A stretch of 14,566 nucleotides of DNA. It comes from an uncultured Bacilli bacterium. GTDB taxonomy: Bacteria > Bacillota_I > Bacilli_A > RF39 > UBA660. The stretch is taken from assembly GCA_947624915.1 (NCBI GenBank), contig CANQMF010000022.1, forward strand, positions 1-14,566, written 5' to 3'. Positions 1-6,837 of this stretch are shown in pieces; the stretch's first letter is position 1, and every line of letters begins with the position of its first letter. Position numbers and translations under genes: made by a program. The notes under the pieces were generated by a model, which was given only the letters and a program-made list of their open reading frames with translations, searched no databases and was not told the DNA's origin.

Positions 1-2481
1 CAATATGAGTATTTAAAAGAAAAGTATCATGATATGTTGATTGTAGGTATTCAATATGAAATGGGAAGTAAGATTACAGAGTATTTAAAACAAGCTAGTG
101 ATATTCAATATGATGCATACATGGGTGATATTTATGATAACTTTTTTACAGCGACGTTTAGTGGCCTTTTAGATTATTATGAGAAATTTGAGATAGTTGA
201 TTATATAGATAACACTTATTTTGAAGTATTAAGTGAAGATGATATAAAAATATCAATAGGTAGCGTTAAATTAGAAACTAATGAAAGTAGTCAGAAAGTT
301 ATATGGACTATCGAAACTAATAGACTAATGACTGGGACTAAGCTACATATGGAGATTAATGCCAAATTGAAGAAGGAGTATCAAGATAAAGTTGATTATT
401 ATCCAACTAATAAAGGAGTTGAAGTAACAACTAAGTTACCTGATGAAGAAGAAAAATATACGGAAAGTAATAAAACACCTGTATTAAAATATGGATATAT
501 CGTTTATTATGATGGCAATTATCCTAGTGAATGTGATATGACATATAACACAGAAGAATATCATTACTTTCATGAGGTAGTAGAATTAGCTGATGTTCCA
601 CCAGTATGCGAAGGCTATCAATTTACTGGATGGAAGATCAAAGGTGTAATTGAAAAAGTAAGTGATACTAGTTTTAGTATGCCAGAGCGAGAAGTTTATA
701 TAAAAGGGACGTGGGGAAGGGCAGAGCTAGTAAAAAGCACGGAAGGTACCATTTATGTGGCACCGCCGCCAACTCTTTATAATGTCATGAAAGAACAATC
801 CGTACCAGACAATATAACCAGTGCCTATGTGACAAATGAAAATGGTATAGATTTTACAACAGATTCATCATCTACTAATGGTAGGGGAGCTTATATGATT
901 GCCGATACGGCAGGTGATGAGTATCCAATCTATTATTATCGTGGAGCCGTTGATAATAATAATGTCTTATTTGCAAAAATTTGTTGGAAGATGGTAAGAA
1001 CAACGGAAACAGGCGGCGTTAAATTAATATATAGTGGTTTACCAATTGATCAAGATGGTAAAACAGTATGTAGTAATACGGGGAGAAATTCATGGGTGAC
1101 AACCAAAGAATTTAATACCAATAGAAATTCTTTAACATATGTTGGCTACAAATATGGAAAAGTATACCCAATACATGCTACTGAATTTTCTAATAAATTC
1201 CCATTTATATCTCAACACAAAAGTGTTTCTAGATCGAAAGTTTCTAATACTATAAGTTATGATGAAGCAACAGGTAAGTATACTTTAGTTAATGCTCAAA
1301 GTCAGACAACCCATATTGTAACAAACAAATATACCTGTTTTTCCAACACAAGTACGACGTGTGCTGATCCAGGATATATAGTAGGCCATCGTAAGGTACC
1401 AAACACAAGCAGTAGTTATTATCATTATTATGTTAGCTCTAAACAAGTGATCACCATAGGAACTAATATCAGTGATAATGGTGATGGAACATATTCATTA
1501 GTAGATAAGATTGATATTGGCTTAGTTCAATTACATCGGGAAAGGAATAAATATAGAGGTGCTTATTACTGTTATGATGATGCCACAGGTGATTCGTGTT
1601 CCAAAGAAGACCTACATCGTATTTATGTTGAGGGAAGTGGTATTATAGGTCTTATAACAAATAATTATTTATATGGTAATGATATTCAATATGATGAAGG
1701 TACAAAGACATATAAATTGCTTAATGTGAAATCACCATATGATCTGGATTTTAGTTTATCAACTTATCGTTATACGTGTCTTGATGAAAATAGTGATACT
1801 TGTAGTAGTGTGCGCTATATTATATCCTATGGATATGGATATAGATGGGCAGCAAATCCCATTTATTATATTACTTTGACTGACGGTAAAACGATTGATG
1901 ATGCTTTAGATGAAATGTCTAGTAATGAAACTAATTCAGTAATTAAAGACTATGTTGAAAACGATTGGTATGCGAATAATATGAAAGATTACACTGATTA
2001 TTTAGAAGATACTGGTTGGTGTAATGATCGAGGCATGATAGACAAGACTTTTACTAGTTATAACTCCTCTATTTTGTATAGTTATGGTACAGCTAATTAT
2101 TCTCAGTTTAACACTTTTTATCGAAAATATTATGGGACTCCAAGTTTAAAGTGTAGAAAGCAAGATGAATTGACTGTAAGTAATAATGGTGTAACATATC
2201 CTGTGGGACTAATAACCACTGATGAACTAATTTATTCTGGAACTGGTGGTAGTTACTTAAAAGTTGGATATGACTATTGGACCATGTCACCGGCTCGAGT
2301 TTTTATTGATGTAATCGACAATACAATAACATTTACCATTCAATCATACAGCAGTGATTTAGAAAAAACTATAATAACTAGTGCTTTAGGGGTACGACCG
2401 GTTATATCATTAAAAAATGGTACTATGTATGAGTTTGGTGATGGAACTGAAGAAAATCCATATTTAGTTGTTACTAATTAA
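1..2481 (+). CDS. Large surface protein, 5'-truncated by the window (vWA end, InlB-like repeat, Cys-pair repeats)
   Basis: The frame is open from base 1. The first ATG (34) has no Shine-Dalgarno site, so the gene starts upstream and only its last 826 codons are seen. From the left, nt 1-175 (DMLIVGIQYEMGSKITEYL, then LKQASD and FTATFSGLLD) resemble the end of a von Willebrand A domain as found in Gram-positive adhesins. Nt 176-470 (TGTKLHMEINAKLK ... YYPTNKGVEV) resemble the beta-sandwich domain that follows vWA in such adhesins. Nt 481-725 (YIVYYDG ... GYQFTGW ... VYIKGTW) fit an InlB/Listeria-Bacteroides repeat. Nt 1246-1899 hold three degenerate repeats. The C-terminus (DTGWCNDRG, YPVGLITTDE, YWTMSPAR, GVRPVISL, GTEENPYLVV) is a domain I associate with surface proteins of uncultured Firmicutes, perhaps DUF6273-like. 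The protein ends VVTN with no LPXTG motif or C-terminal membrane helix, so its attachment is unknown. A role in adhesion is inferred from the domains. Confidence 0.7.
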   Translation, partial: QYEYLKEKYHDMLIVGIQYEMGSKITEYLKQASDIQYDAYMGDIYDNFFTATFSGLLDYYEKFEIVDYIDNTYFEVLSEDDIKISIGSVKLETNESSQKVIWTIETNRLMTGTKLHMEINAKLKKEYQDKVDYYPTNKGVEVTTKLPDEEEKYTESNKTPVLKYGYIVYYDGNYPSECDMTYNTEEYHYFHEVVELADVPPVCEGYQFTGWKIKGVIEKVSDTSFSMPEREVYIKGTWGRAELVKSTEGTIYVAPPPTLYNVMKEQSVPDNITSAYVTNENGIDFTTDSSSTNGRGAYMIADTAGDEYPIYYYRGAVDNNNVLFAKICWKMVRTTETGGVKLIYSGLPIDQDGKTVCSNTGRNSWVTTKEFNTNRNSLTYVGYKYGKVYPIHATEFSNKFPFISQHKSVSRSKVSNTISYDEATGKYTLVNAQSQTTHIVTNKYTCFSNTSTTCADPGYIVGHRKVPNTSSSYYHYYVSSKQVITIGTNISDNGDGTYSLVDKIDIGLVQLHRERNKYRGAYYCYDDATGDSCSKEDLHRIYVEGSGIIGLITNNYLYGNDIQYDEGTKTYKLLNVKSPYDLDFSLSTYRYTCLDENSDTCSSVRYIISYGYGYRWAANPIYYITLTDGKTIDDALDEMSSNETNSVIKDYVENDWYANNMKDYTDYLEDTGWCNDRGMIDKTFTSYNSSILYSYGTANYSQFNTFYRKYYGTPSLKCRKQDELTVSNNGVTYPVGLITTDELIYSGTGGSYLKVGYDYWTMSPARVFIDVIDNTITFTIQSYSSDLEKTIITSALGVRPVISLKNGTMYEFGDGTEENPYLVVTN
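1246..1899 (+). repeat. Three degenerate ~71-residue protein repeats with Cys pairs
   Basis: Within the surface protein three consecutive units begin at about nt 1246, 1465 and 1678. Each opens with an Asp/Gly-rich strand ending in a Tyr-x-Leu core (ATGKYTLV, GDGTYSLV, GTKTYKLL). After a variable stretch comes an aromatic-Cys motif with a second Cys 7 or 8 residues later (YTCFSNTSTTC, YYCYDDATGDSC, YTCLDENSDTC), then a hydrophobic strand. The DNA is too diverged to look repetitive, so these are old protein-level duplications. The paired Cys suggest a disulfide per unit outside the cell; that is inference. Confidence 0.55.
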
Positions 2482-2516
2482 AAGGTTGAGATAAGATGCT
2501 CTCAACCTTTTTATTT
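2481..2516 (+). terminator. Rho-independent terminator after the surface protein gene
   Basis: A perfect 10-bp stem (AAAGGTTGAG at 2481-2490, CTCAACCTTT at 2501-2510) with a 10-nt loop is followed by TTATTT. It starts on the last base of the stop codon, so it closes the surface-protein transcript and separates it from the next operon. Confidence 0.88.
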
Positions 2517-2567
2517 GAAATGTAGTGGGCTAATACTTTCTTAGTTGTATCTTTTTATTGTTATTTT

Positions 2568-2580
2568 TGTTATAATAACA
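2568..2580 (+). promoter_or_regulatory. Extended -10 promoter for the 2605-4292 operon, within a palindrome
   Basis: TGTTATAAT (2568-2576) is a consensus extended -10 element (TGnTATAAT). No convincing -35 box lies 16-18 bp upstream. Transcription would start near 2583, about 22 nt before the start codon. The -10 sits inside the odd palindrome TGTTAT-A-ATAACA (2568-2580), which could be chance in such AT-rich DNA or an operator. Confidence 0.6.
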
Positions 2581-2604
2581 TAGATAAATATATTTGGTGA
2601 TTTT

Positions 2605-3405
2605 ATGAATAGGGAAGTAAGAAAAGATCTTTGTGAAGAAATAACGCTTAGTAAGATTGAGCTTTTTAAAACACAATTGAAGATGTCAAAGCGTTACCTT
2701 TATGCTTATTTTAATAGCATGTATGCTTTTGGTAATAATAATGAAGTGGCCAATAGAGTTAGAAAATTATGGGAGAATTTTTACCAAAATATAAATGAGG
2801 AAAGATTATTGTTGAAGTTGTTAAAGAAATATTTGAGTAGTATAGAGCCAATATATTCGTATTCATTGATCGATATTTTAGATAGTATTAATAGTGAGCT
2901 AGTTGAACATTGTCAAGATGTGTTAGATGATGTTGATGATGCTTGTTTTTTAAAGGAAATTTGGCGTATAGGACGTTATCATGAATTTGAAAAATTAATT
3001 AATGATGATAAGTATCGTAAATTTTTATGCTATCATTCTTTAGATATGATTGATATTATGACATTTATGAAATTGCCAATTTCTTTTTGGCAGTATATAC
3101 AGCCAAGGACATTACGCATTTTATGTGATACCAATTATGATGATATTGAACCTTTTTTCGGTATTAATATGAAGTTTGATAAAGAGCAAAAATTAAATGA
3201 TATTCTTATGGTAGTACCAGCTATTACTAGTTTAAAAATGGCTTTAATTAATATTTATGAACTTCAAATTGCTTATAATTTATATCAATGTTTAGGAAAA
3301 ACAGTTAATGAAGACTTAATAAGTGAAGCAGAGGCGGACAAGATTCAAAAACAGTTTATAAAACAATATGTTCCAATTAAATATAAGAAAATGTTCAAAG
3401 AGTGA
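2605..3405 (+). CDS. Unrecognised mainly helical protein, 266 aa, paired with DUF1848
   Basis: I do not recognise this family. The start is supported by GGTGAT (2596-2601), the 3' half of a full Shine-Dalgarno site, at good spacing, and by the promoter just upstream. The protein looks almost wholly alpha-helical, is rich in Lys, Glu, Asp, Leu and Tyr, and has no signal peptide or membrane helix, so it is probably cytoplasmic. Cys residues are scattered (CEE near the start, HCQDVL, DACFL, FLCYH, RILCDT, YQCLG) without a metal-binding pattern. An N-terminal helical part (residues 1-90) is followed by an acidic stretch (DVLDDVDDACF) and a second helical region with an LPISFWQYIQPRTLRIL segment. 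It ends 5 nt before the DUF1848 gene, so the two are co-transcribed and probably translationally coupled. That suggests a shared process, but nothing shows which. Confidence 0.8.
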   Translation: MNREVRKDLCEEITLSKIELFKTQLKMSKRYLYAYFNSMYAFGNNNEVANRVRKLWENFYQNINEERLLLKLLKKYLSSIEPIYSYSLIDILDSINSELVEHCQDVLDDVDDACFLKEIWRIGRYHEFEKLINDDKYRKFLCYHSLDMIDIMTFMKLPISFWQYIQPRTLRILCDTNYDDIEPFFGINMKFDKEQKLNDILMVVPAITSLKMALINIYELQIAYNLYQCLGKTVNEDLISEAEADKIQKQFIKQYVPIKYKKMFKE

Positions 3406-3410
3406 TATAA

Positions 3411-4292
3411 ATGATTTTAAATGTTAGTGGTAGAACTGATGTGGTAGCTTTTTATTCAGAATGGTTTATGAATAGATATAAAGTGGGGTATATTGACGTG
3501 CGTAATCCTGTTTACCCTAAACAAGTAAGTCGTATTTATTTTAATGATGTTGATGCAATTATCTTCTGTACGAAAAATCCCTTACCTATTATAAAATATT
3601 TAAAAGATATAGATAAGCCCATCCTTTTTCATGTAACCTTAACACCTTATAAGAAAGATTTAGAACCTAATGTTATTTTTAAAGGAAGAATTATTGAGGG
3701 TATTAAAAAGGTGTCAGAAATAATTGGCGCGGAGTATACCTATGTTAGATATGATCCTGTAATTGTTAATGATGGGTATACCATTTCCTATCATCAAAAA
3801 GCCTTTGATAAGATGTGTCATTTGTTAAAAGGATATGTTAAGCATATTATTATATCGTTTGTTGATGACTATAAAAATGTTCGACATCATAAAAGTGATT
3901 TAAGAATTAAAAACCTAACGGATGATGATTATCGTGAAATCGGTGAAAGCTTTTTTTCAAGCGCTAAAGAGTGCGGTATGAGCGTTCAAACTTGTGCCGA
4001 AGAACATAATTTAACGGAATATGGTTTTCTTAAAGAAGATTGTCTTTCTCATACCTTAGCTTTTAAACTGACGGGTAAGACTGGGTTTAAAACATGGCGT
4101 GAACGAAAATGTCGATGCGTTAGTATGGTTGACATTGGTGTGTATAATAGCTGTTCACATTTTTGTAAGTACTGCTATGCCAATTATGATGAAGGAAAAG
4201 TTAAAATGAATTATAAAAATCATAATCCTAATTCATCATTATTAGTAGGAAATTTGGAAGAAAATGATATAATAAAAGTTAGAAAAAGTTAA
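3411..4292 (+). CDS. DUF1848 family protein, putative Fe-S / radical-SAM-like enzyme
   Basis: This 293-residue protein matches the DUF1848 family along its length. Family landmarks are SGRTDVVAFYSEWFMNR (6-22), VRNPVYPKQVSRI (30-42), DAIIFCTKNP (48-57), FHVTLTPY (73-80), YVRYDPVIVNDGYTI (111-125), IIISFVDDYKNV (146-157), TCAEE (194-198) and, near the C-terminus, CRCVSMVDIGVYNSCSHF followed by CKYCYANY. The order of beta-strand-like motifs (TKNP, HVTLTPY, RYDP, SFVDDY) suggests a TIM-barrel-like fold. C248, C252 and C255 form CxxxCxxC, the spacing that binds the radical-SAM [4Fe-4S] cluster, and C234/C236 could bind more metal. In classical radical-SAM proteins this motif is at the N-terminal end of the barrel; here it follows the barrel. 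No substrate is known to me. The start overlaps no other gene, and AGAGTGAT inside the end of the preceding gene serves as its ribosome-binding site. Confidence 0.88.
   Translation: MILNVSGRTDVVAFYSEWFMNRYKVGYIDVRNPVYPKQVSRIYFNDVDAIIFCTKNPLPIIKYLKDIDKPILFHVTLTPYKKDLEPNVIFKGRIIEGIKKVSEIIGAEYTYVRYDPVIVNDGYTISYHQKAFDKMCHLLKGYVKHIIISFVDDYKNVRHHKSDLRIKNLTDDDYREIGESFFSSAKECGMSVQTCAEEHNLTEYGFLKEDCLSHTLAFKLTGKTGFKTWRERKCRCVSMVDIGVYNSCSHFCKYCYANYDEGKVKMNYKNHNPNSSLLVGNLEENDIIKVRKS
4265..4273 (+). promoter_or_regulatory. Extended -10 promoter for the first membrane regulator
   Basis: TGATATAAT (4265-4273) is a perfect extended -10 element lying inside the last codons of the DUF1848 gene. No good -35 is visible. 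Transcription would start near 4280, giving a leader of about 98 nt before the ATG at 4378. Confidence 0.5.
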
Positions 4293-4297
4293 ATGCA

Positions 4298-4372
4298 ACC
4301 GAAAAGTTACATCAAAACAACTTAAAATCGGTAGAACGCAACTGGGTTTTGTTAGATAATGGTACCGAGGTG
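4298..4372 (+). promoter_or_regulatory. Leader with two mutually exclusive hairpins reaching the ribosome-binding site
   Basis: TCGGT (4328-4332) can pair in two ways. With ACCGA upstream (4298-4302) it forms a hairpin extended by AAGTT (4304-4308) and AACTT (4319-4323). With TACCGA downstream (4363-4368), TCGGTA (4328-4333) forms a six-pair stem whose 3' arm overlaps the Shine-Dalgarno GAGGTG (4367-4372). The first fold would free the ribosome site and the second would partly hide it. No T-run follows either, so control of translation would be more likely than termination. The pairing is seen in the sequence; the regulatory role is inference. Confidence 0.4.
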
Positions 4373-4377
4373 GGAAA

Positions 4378-6021
4378 ATGAAATTTAGTGAAAAATTAGT
4401 TCAATTGCGCAAACAAAACAAACTGAGTCAGGAACAACTAGCTGATATGTTAGATGTATCAAGACAAGCCGTTTCTAAATGGGAATCGGGAACAACTTAT
4501 CCTGAAATGGATAAATTACTTACAATGTGTAAATTATTTAAATGTAGTTTAGATGAATTAACTAATGATGAAATAACAACGATGAATTTTGGTGAAAAGA
4601 AAAAAAGTAACTTTATTATCGATACTTTGGATATGATTGCAAAAACATTTGAGATGTTTAAAACGATGAAGGCAAAACAAGCGATTAGTTGTGTCCTTAG
4701 TATGTTGCTATTATACTTTATTCTGTTACTCTTAGTTATTCCAATTAATAAAATTATTGATTTAGGTAATGAGGTCATTTATTTCTTTGGACCAGCTCGT
4801 TCTTTCTTTAGTGTTGTTTGGACCTTTTTAATTAAAGGGGCTTATCTTGTGGTAGCGGTAGTCATCTTTATTTATATCTTTAAAGTTCGTTACTTAGATA
4901 GATTTGAATATGTTCCTAAACCAATTAAGGCCAATGATAAAAAAGAAGATACCGGTGAAGAAGTTAGTATTAAAGATGTGAGCCTTGAAGAGAGAAAAGA
5001 GCCACAACCCCAAGTTATTTATTATCGTGAAAATAAACCTAATAACTTTTTTAAAGTTTTTAGTACTTTAGCCATTATCTTTATTAAGGCACTTATCATA
5101 CTAATTTTAATACCTTTTATTTTAGGCTTTCTAGCTTTATTTGCGGTTTTAATTGTTGGTATTATTTTAATGTTTAAGGGTGTTATCTATGTTGGTATCT
5201 TCTTAGGTATTATTTTTGGTATCATTTTAGACTATATTATTTTAGAGTTAGGCTATGATTTTCTTTTTAACCATAAAATAGCTTTAAAAAGAATCTTTAT
5301 TATGTTTATAGCTGGGTTAGCTGGCTTTGGTATTGCGATAGGTACATCAATTTATGAGATTTCGACGACTAAGTATATTGAAAAAGCTCCTGTTAGTGCT
5401 TCTGATACGACTACGCATACAGTTAAGATGACGGATGGATTATTATTTAGTACTTATGGTTCATATCTTTATGACGATAAAATACTTTATGAAGTTGATG
5501 ATACTTTAACGGATGAAGTTCAAATTATTATTCATCATAATGCCGAGTTTACTAGTAATGATGTAGTTTTAAATGGTAGTCAATATAAAGAATTAGACCA
5601 TTACACGATTAGATCTTGGGAAACATCCTCTAATAGCGTTCAAAAAATATGGACTGACTTTATTATCGATGATTTAAGGCATCATCAAATTCATGATTAT
5701 GACTGTTTATATTGGGAGGATATAACAATTAAAACCAGTCAAGCTAATATTAATAAATTAAAAGATAATCTAAAAAAATACTATGATAAGGAAGAAGAAC
5801 GTTACGCTAATCAAGAGCTTGAAATAGCGCTTGAAAATAGTCAGAATAGGTATGATTATCTAGAAGAAGAGTATAACGCTCTATTAGAAGAAAAAGAAGA
5901 GTTAAATGATAGTCTTAATGAAACAACAACAAATTACAATACTTGTAAGCAAGAAGTAATTGATTATGAAGAAAAGATTGAAGAATATAAGAATAAAATA
6001 AGTGATTTAATAGAAGAATAG
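4378..6021 (+). CDS. Polytopic membrane regulator: Xre-type HTH, 5-6 TM helices, C-terminal coiled coil
   Basis: The 547-residue protein starts with a Cro/C1-type helix-turn-helix at residues 1-62 (LRKQNKLSQEQLADMLDVSR then QAVSKWESG), expected to bind DNA at the membrane. Hydrophobic segments follow at about 103-123, 146-168, 228-250, 251-287 (one or two helices) and 304-327. A charged 60-residue loop (169-226) separates the first pair from the rest. Residues 328-460 form a soluble domain with a beta-like motif (VQIIIHHNAEF). Residues 465-547 are a Glu/Lys-rich probable coiled coil (LEEEYNALLEEKEELND). Whether the C-terminal half is outside or inside depends on helix count and cannot be settled by eye. 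GAGGTGGG lies just before the ATG. The next gene, another HTH-membrane protein, begins 10 nt downstream, and an ABC transporter follows, so control of that transporter, possibly on sensing an envelope signal, is the likely job (inference). Confidence 0.82.
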   Translation: MKFSEKLVQLRKQNKLSQEQLADMLDVSRQAVSKWESGTTYPEMDKLLTMCKLFKCSLDELTNDEITTMNFGEKKKSNFIIDTLDMIAKTFEMFKTMKAKQAISCVLSMLLLYFILLLLVIPINKIIDLGNEVIYFFGPARSFFSVVWTFLIKGAYLVVAVVIFIYIFKVRYLDRFEYVPKPIKANDKKEDTGEEVSIKDVSLEERKEPQPQVIYYRENKPNNFFKVFSTLAIIFIKALIILILIPFILGFLALFAVLIVGIILMFKGVIYVGIFLGIIFGIILDYIILELGYDFLFNHKIALKRIFIMFIAGLAGFGIAIGTSIYEISTTKYIEKAPVSASDTTTHTVKMTDGLLFSTYGSYLYDDKILYEVDDTLTDEVQIIIHHNAEFTSNDVVLNGSQYKELDHYTIRSWETSSNSVQKIWTDFIIDDLRHHQIHDYDCLYWEDITIKTSQANINKLKDNLKKYYDKEEERYANQELEIALENSQNRYDYLEEEYNALLEEKEELNDSLNETTTNYNTCKQEVIDYEEKIEEYKNKISDLIEE

Positions 6022-6031
6022 TTGTGAGATT

Positions 6032-6775
6032 ATGAAAGAAACAGGAAAAATGATTACTAAATTACGAGTTAAAAAGCAATTTTCAACTCGGGATTTAGCT
6101 CGTAAATTAAAAGTCAAAGAAAGTCTAATTAAAAAGTGGGAAAAGGGGATTAAAAGTCCAAATCTTTTCCAATTAAAAAAGTTGGCTTGTCTTTTTGATG
6201 TTAAAATATCCAAATTAGTGAGTGATGAAGTACTTGTTCAAAGTATTGAAAAAAATCATCGTTTAATGTGGATAAGAATTGGTATTGACTTTATTATTTT
6301 AATTTTTTTAAGCATGGGACTTTATTTTACATATCGTCATTTTAATAATTTACCATCTGATGCTGTTTATATATTTAGGGGGCAAAGTGATAGTTTTAAT
6401 TTTAAAAATGGTATTGTAACTTTATCTGAGGATAGAAGATATATTTCATTATCCAAATTTGATTGTGTAGAAGACCTTGATATTGAACATTTGACGATTA
6501 ACATTGCTTTTAATAATGAAATATGGGTTGCTTCCGAATATACAGATGATTCTTTAAAAACAGCTAAAGAATGGCTTAATAAATTAACAGTTAAAGAATA
6601 TGGTCAAAGTAGTGATAAGTTAGATTCTTTTTTAAAACACGATAATGATAATTTTATCGATAATATGCAAGTTGAAATTAATTATTGCGATCATTATGAT
6701 AAATGTACAACGGAGATTATGGATCTTGAATTAGAAAAGTTAAAATTAAATAATAAGGTGGTAGAAGACATATAA
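6032..6775 (+). CDS. Single-pass membrane regulator: Xre-type HTH, one TM helix, external domain
   Basis: The 247-residue protein has an Xre-type helix-turn-helix at residues 3-62 (LRVKKQFSTRDLARKLKV then KESLIKKWEKG), a linker, one membrane helix at about 80-101, and a domain of about 145 residues predicted to lie outside the cell. The outer domain has the stretch LTINIAFNNEIW, which recalls VQIIIHHNAEF in the preceding regulator, so the two may be diverged paralogues. I chose ATG 6032 because ETGKMITKLR fits the usual Xre opening; ATG 6050, with AGGA before it, is an alternative that would cut into that helix. It is in the same operon as the gene before it (10-nt gap). By architecture it is a one-component transmembrane transcription factor; its signal and targets are unknown. 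Confidence 0.8.
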   Translation: MKETGKMITKLRVKKQFSTRDLARKLKVKESLIKKWEKGIKSPNLFQLKKLACLFDVKISKLVSDEVLVQSIEKNHRLMWIRIGIDFIILIFLSMGLYFTYRHFNNLPSDAVYIFRGQSDSFNFKNGIVTLSEDRRYISLSKFDCVEDLDIEHLTINIAFNNEIWVASEYTDDSLKTAKEWLNKLTVKEYGQSSDKLDSFLKHDNDNFIDNMQVEINYCDHYDKCTTEIMDLELEKLKLNNKVVEDI

Positions 6776-6785
6776 TTATGTCTTT

Positions 6786-6817
6786 TTGTCACTTTAAAGT
6801 CATTTTAAAATTATATA
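6786..6817 (+). promoter_or_regulatory. Two adjacent palindromes and a weak promoter upstream of the transporter genes
   Basis: The 62-nt gap before the ATPase holds TTGTCA (6786-6791, -35-like), then two palindromes one base apart, ACTTTAAAGT (6791-6800) and ATTTTAAAAT (6802-6811), then TATATA (6812-6817, a -10-like box at a poor 20-bp spacing). Another TATAAT lies at 6771-6776 over the stop codon of the previous gene. The arrangement is what an operator for a dimeric HTH protein would look like, but AT-rich DNA yields such matches by chance. Confidence 0.3.
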
Positions 6818-6837
6818 GTTTAAATGAGGAGGATATT

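Noticed and set aside
34..36. ATG 34 as the true start of the surface protein
   Set aside because: The frame is open to base 1, the upstream codons continue a vWA-like sequence and no ribosome-binding site is present, so the gene is cut by the window.
2558..2563. TTGTTA as a -35 box for the 2571 promoter
   Set aside because: It is only 7 bp from the -10, and TTGTAT at 2545 is 20 bp away, so neither fits; the extended -10 explains the promoter better.
3403..3405. Possible TGA recoding as Trp, as in Mycoplasma-like relatives
   Set aside because: TGA ends two genes in natural positions, conserved Trp positions use TGG, and no gene has an internal TGA at a conserved site.
4333..4377. T-box riboswitch-like end (TGGTACCG followed by a purine-rich stretch)
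   Set aside because: Only 8 bases resemble the T-box core. The leader is too short for a T-box stem I, there is no terminator with a T-run, and the downstream gene is not an amino-acid or tRNA-ligase gene.
6778..6837. Upstream start for the ABC ATPase adding 20 residues
   Set aside because: It has no Shine-Dalgarno site and adds sequence before the standard ATPase start, while ATG 6838 has AGGAGG at ideal spacing.
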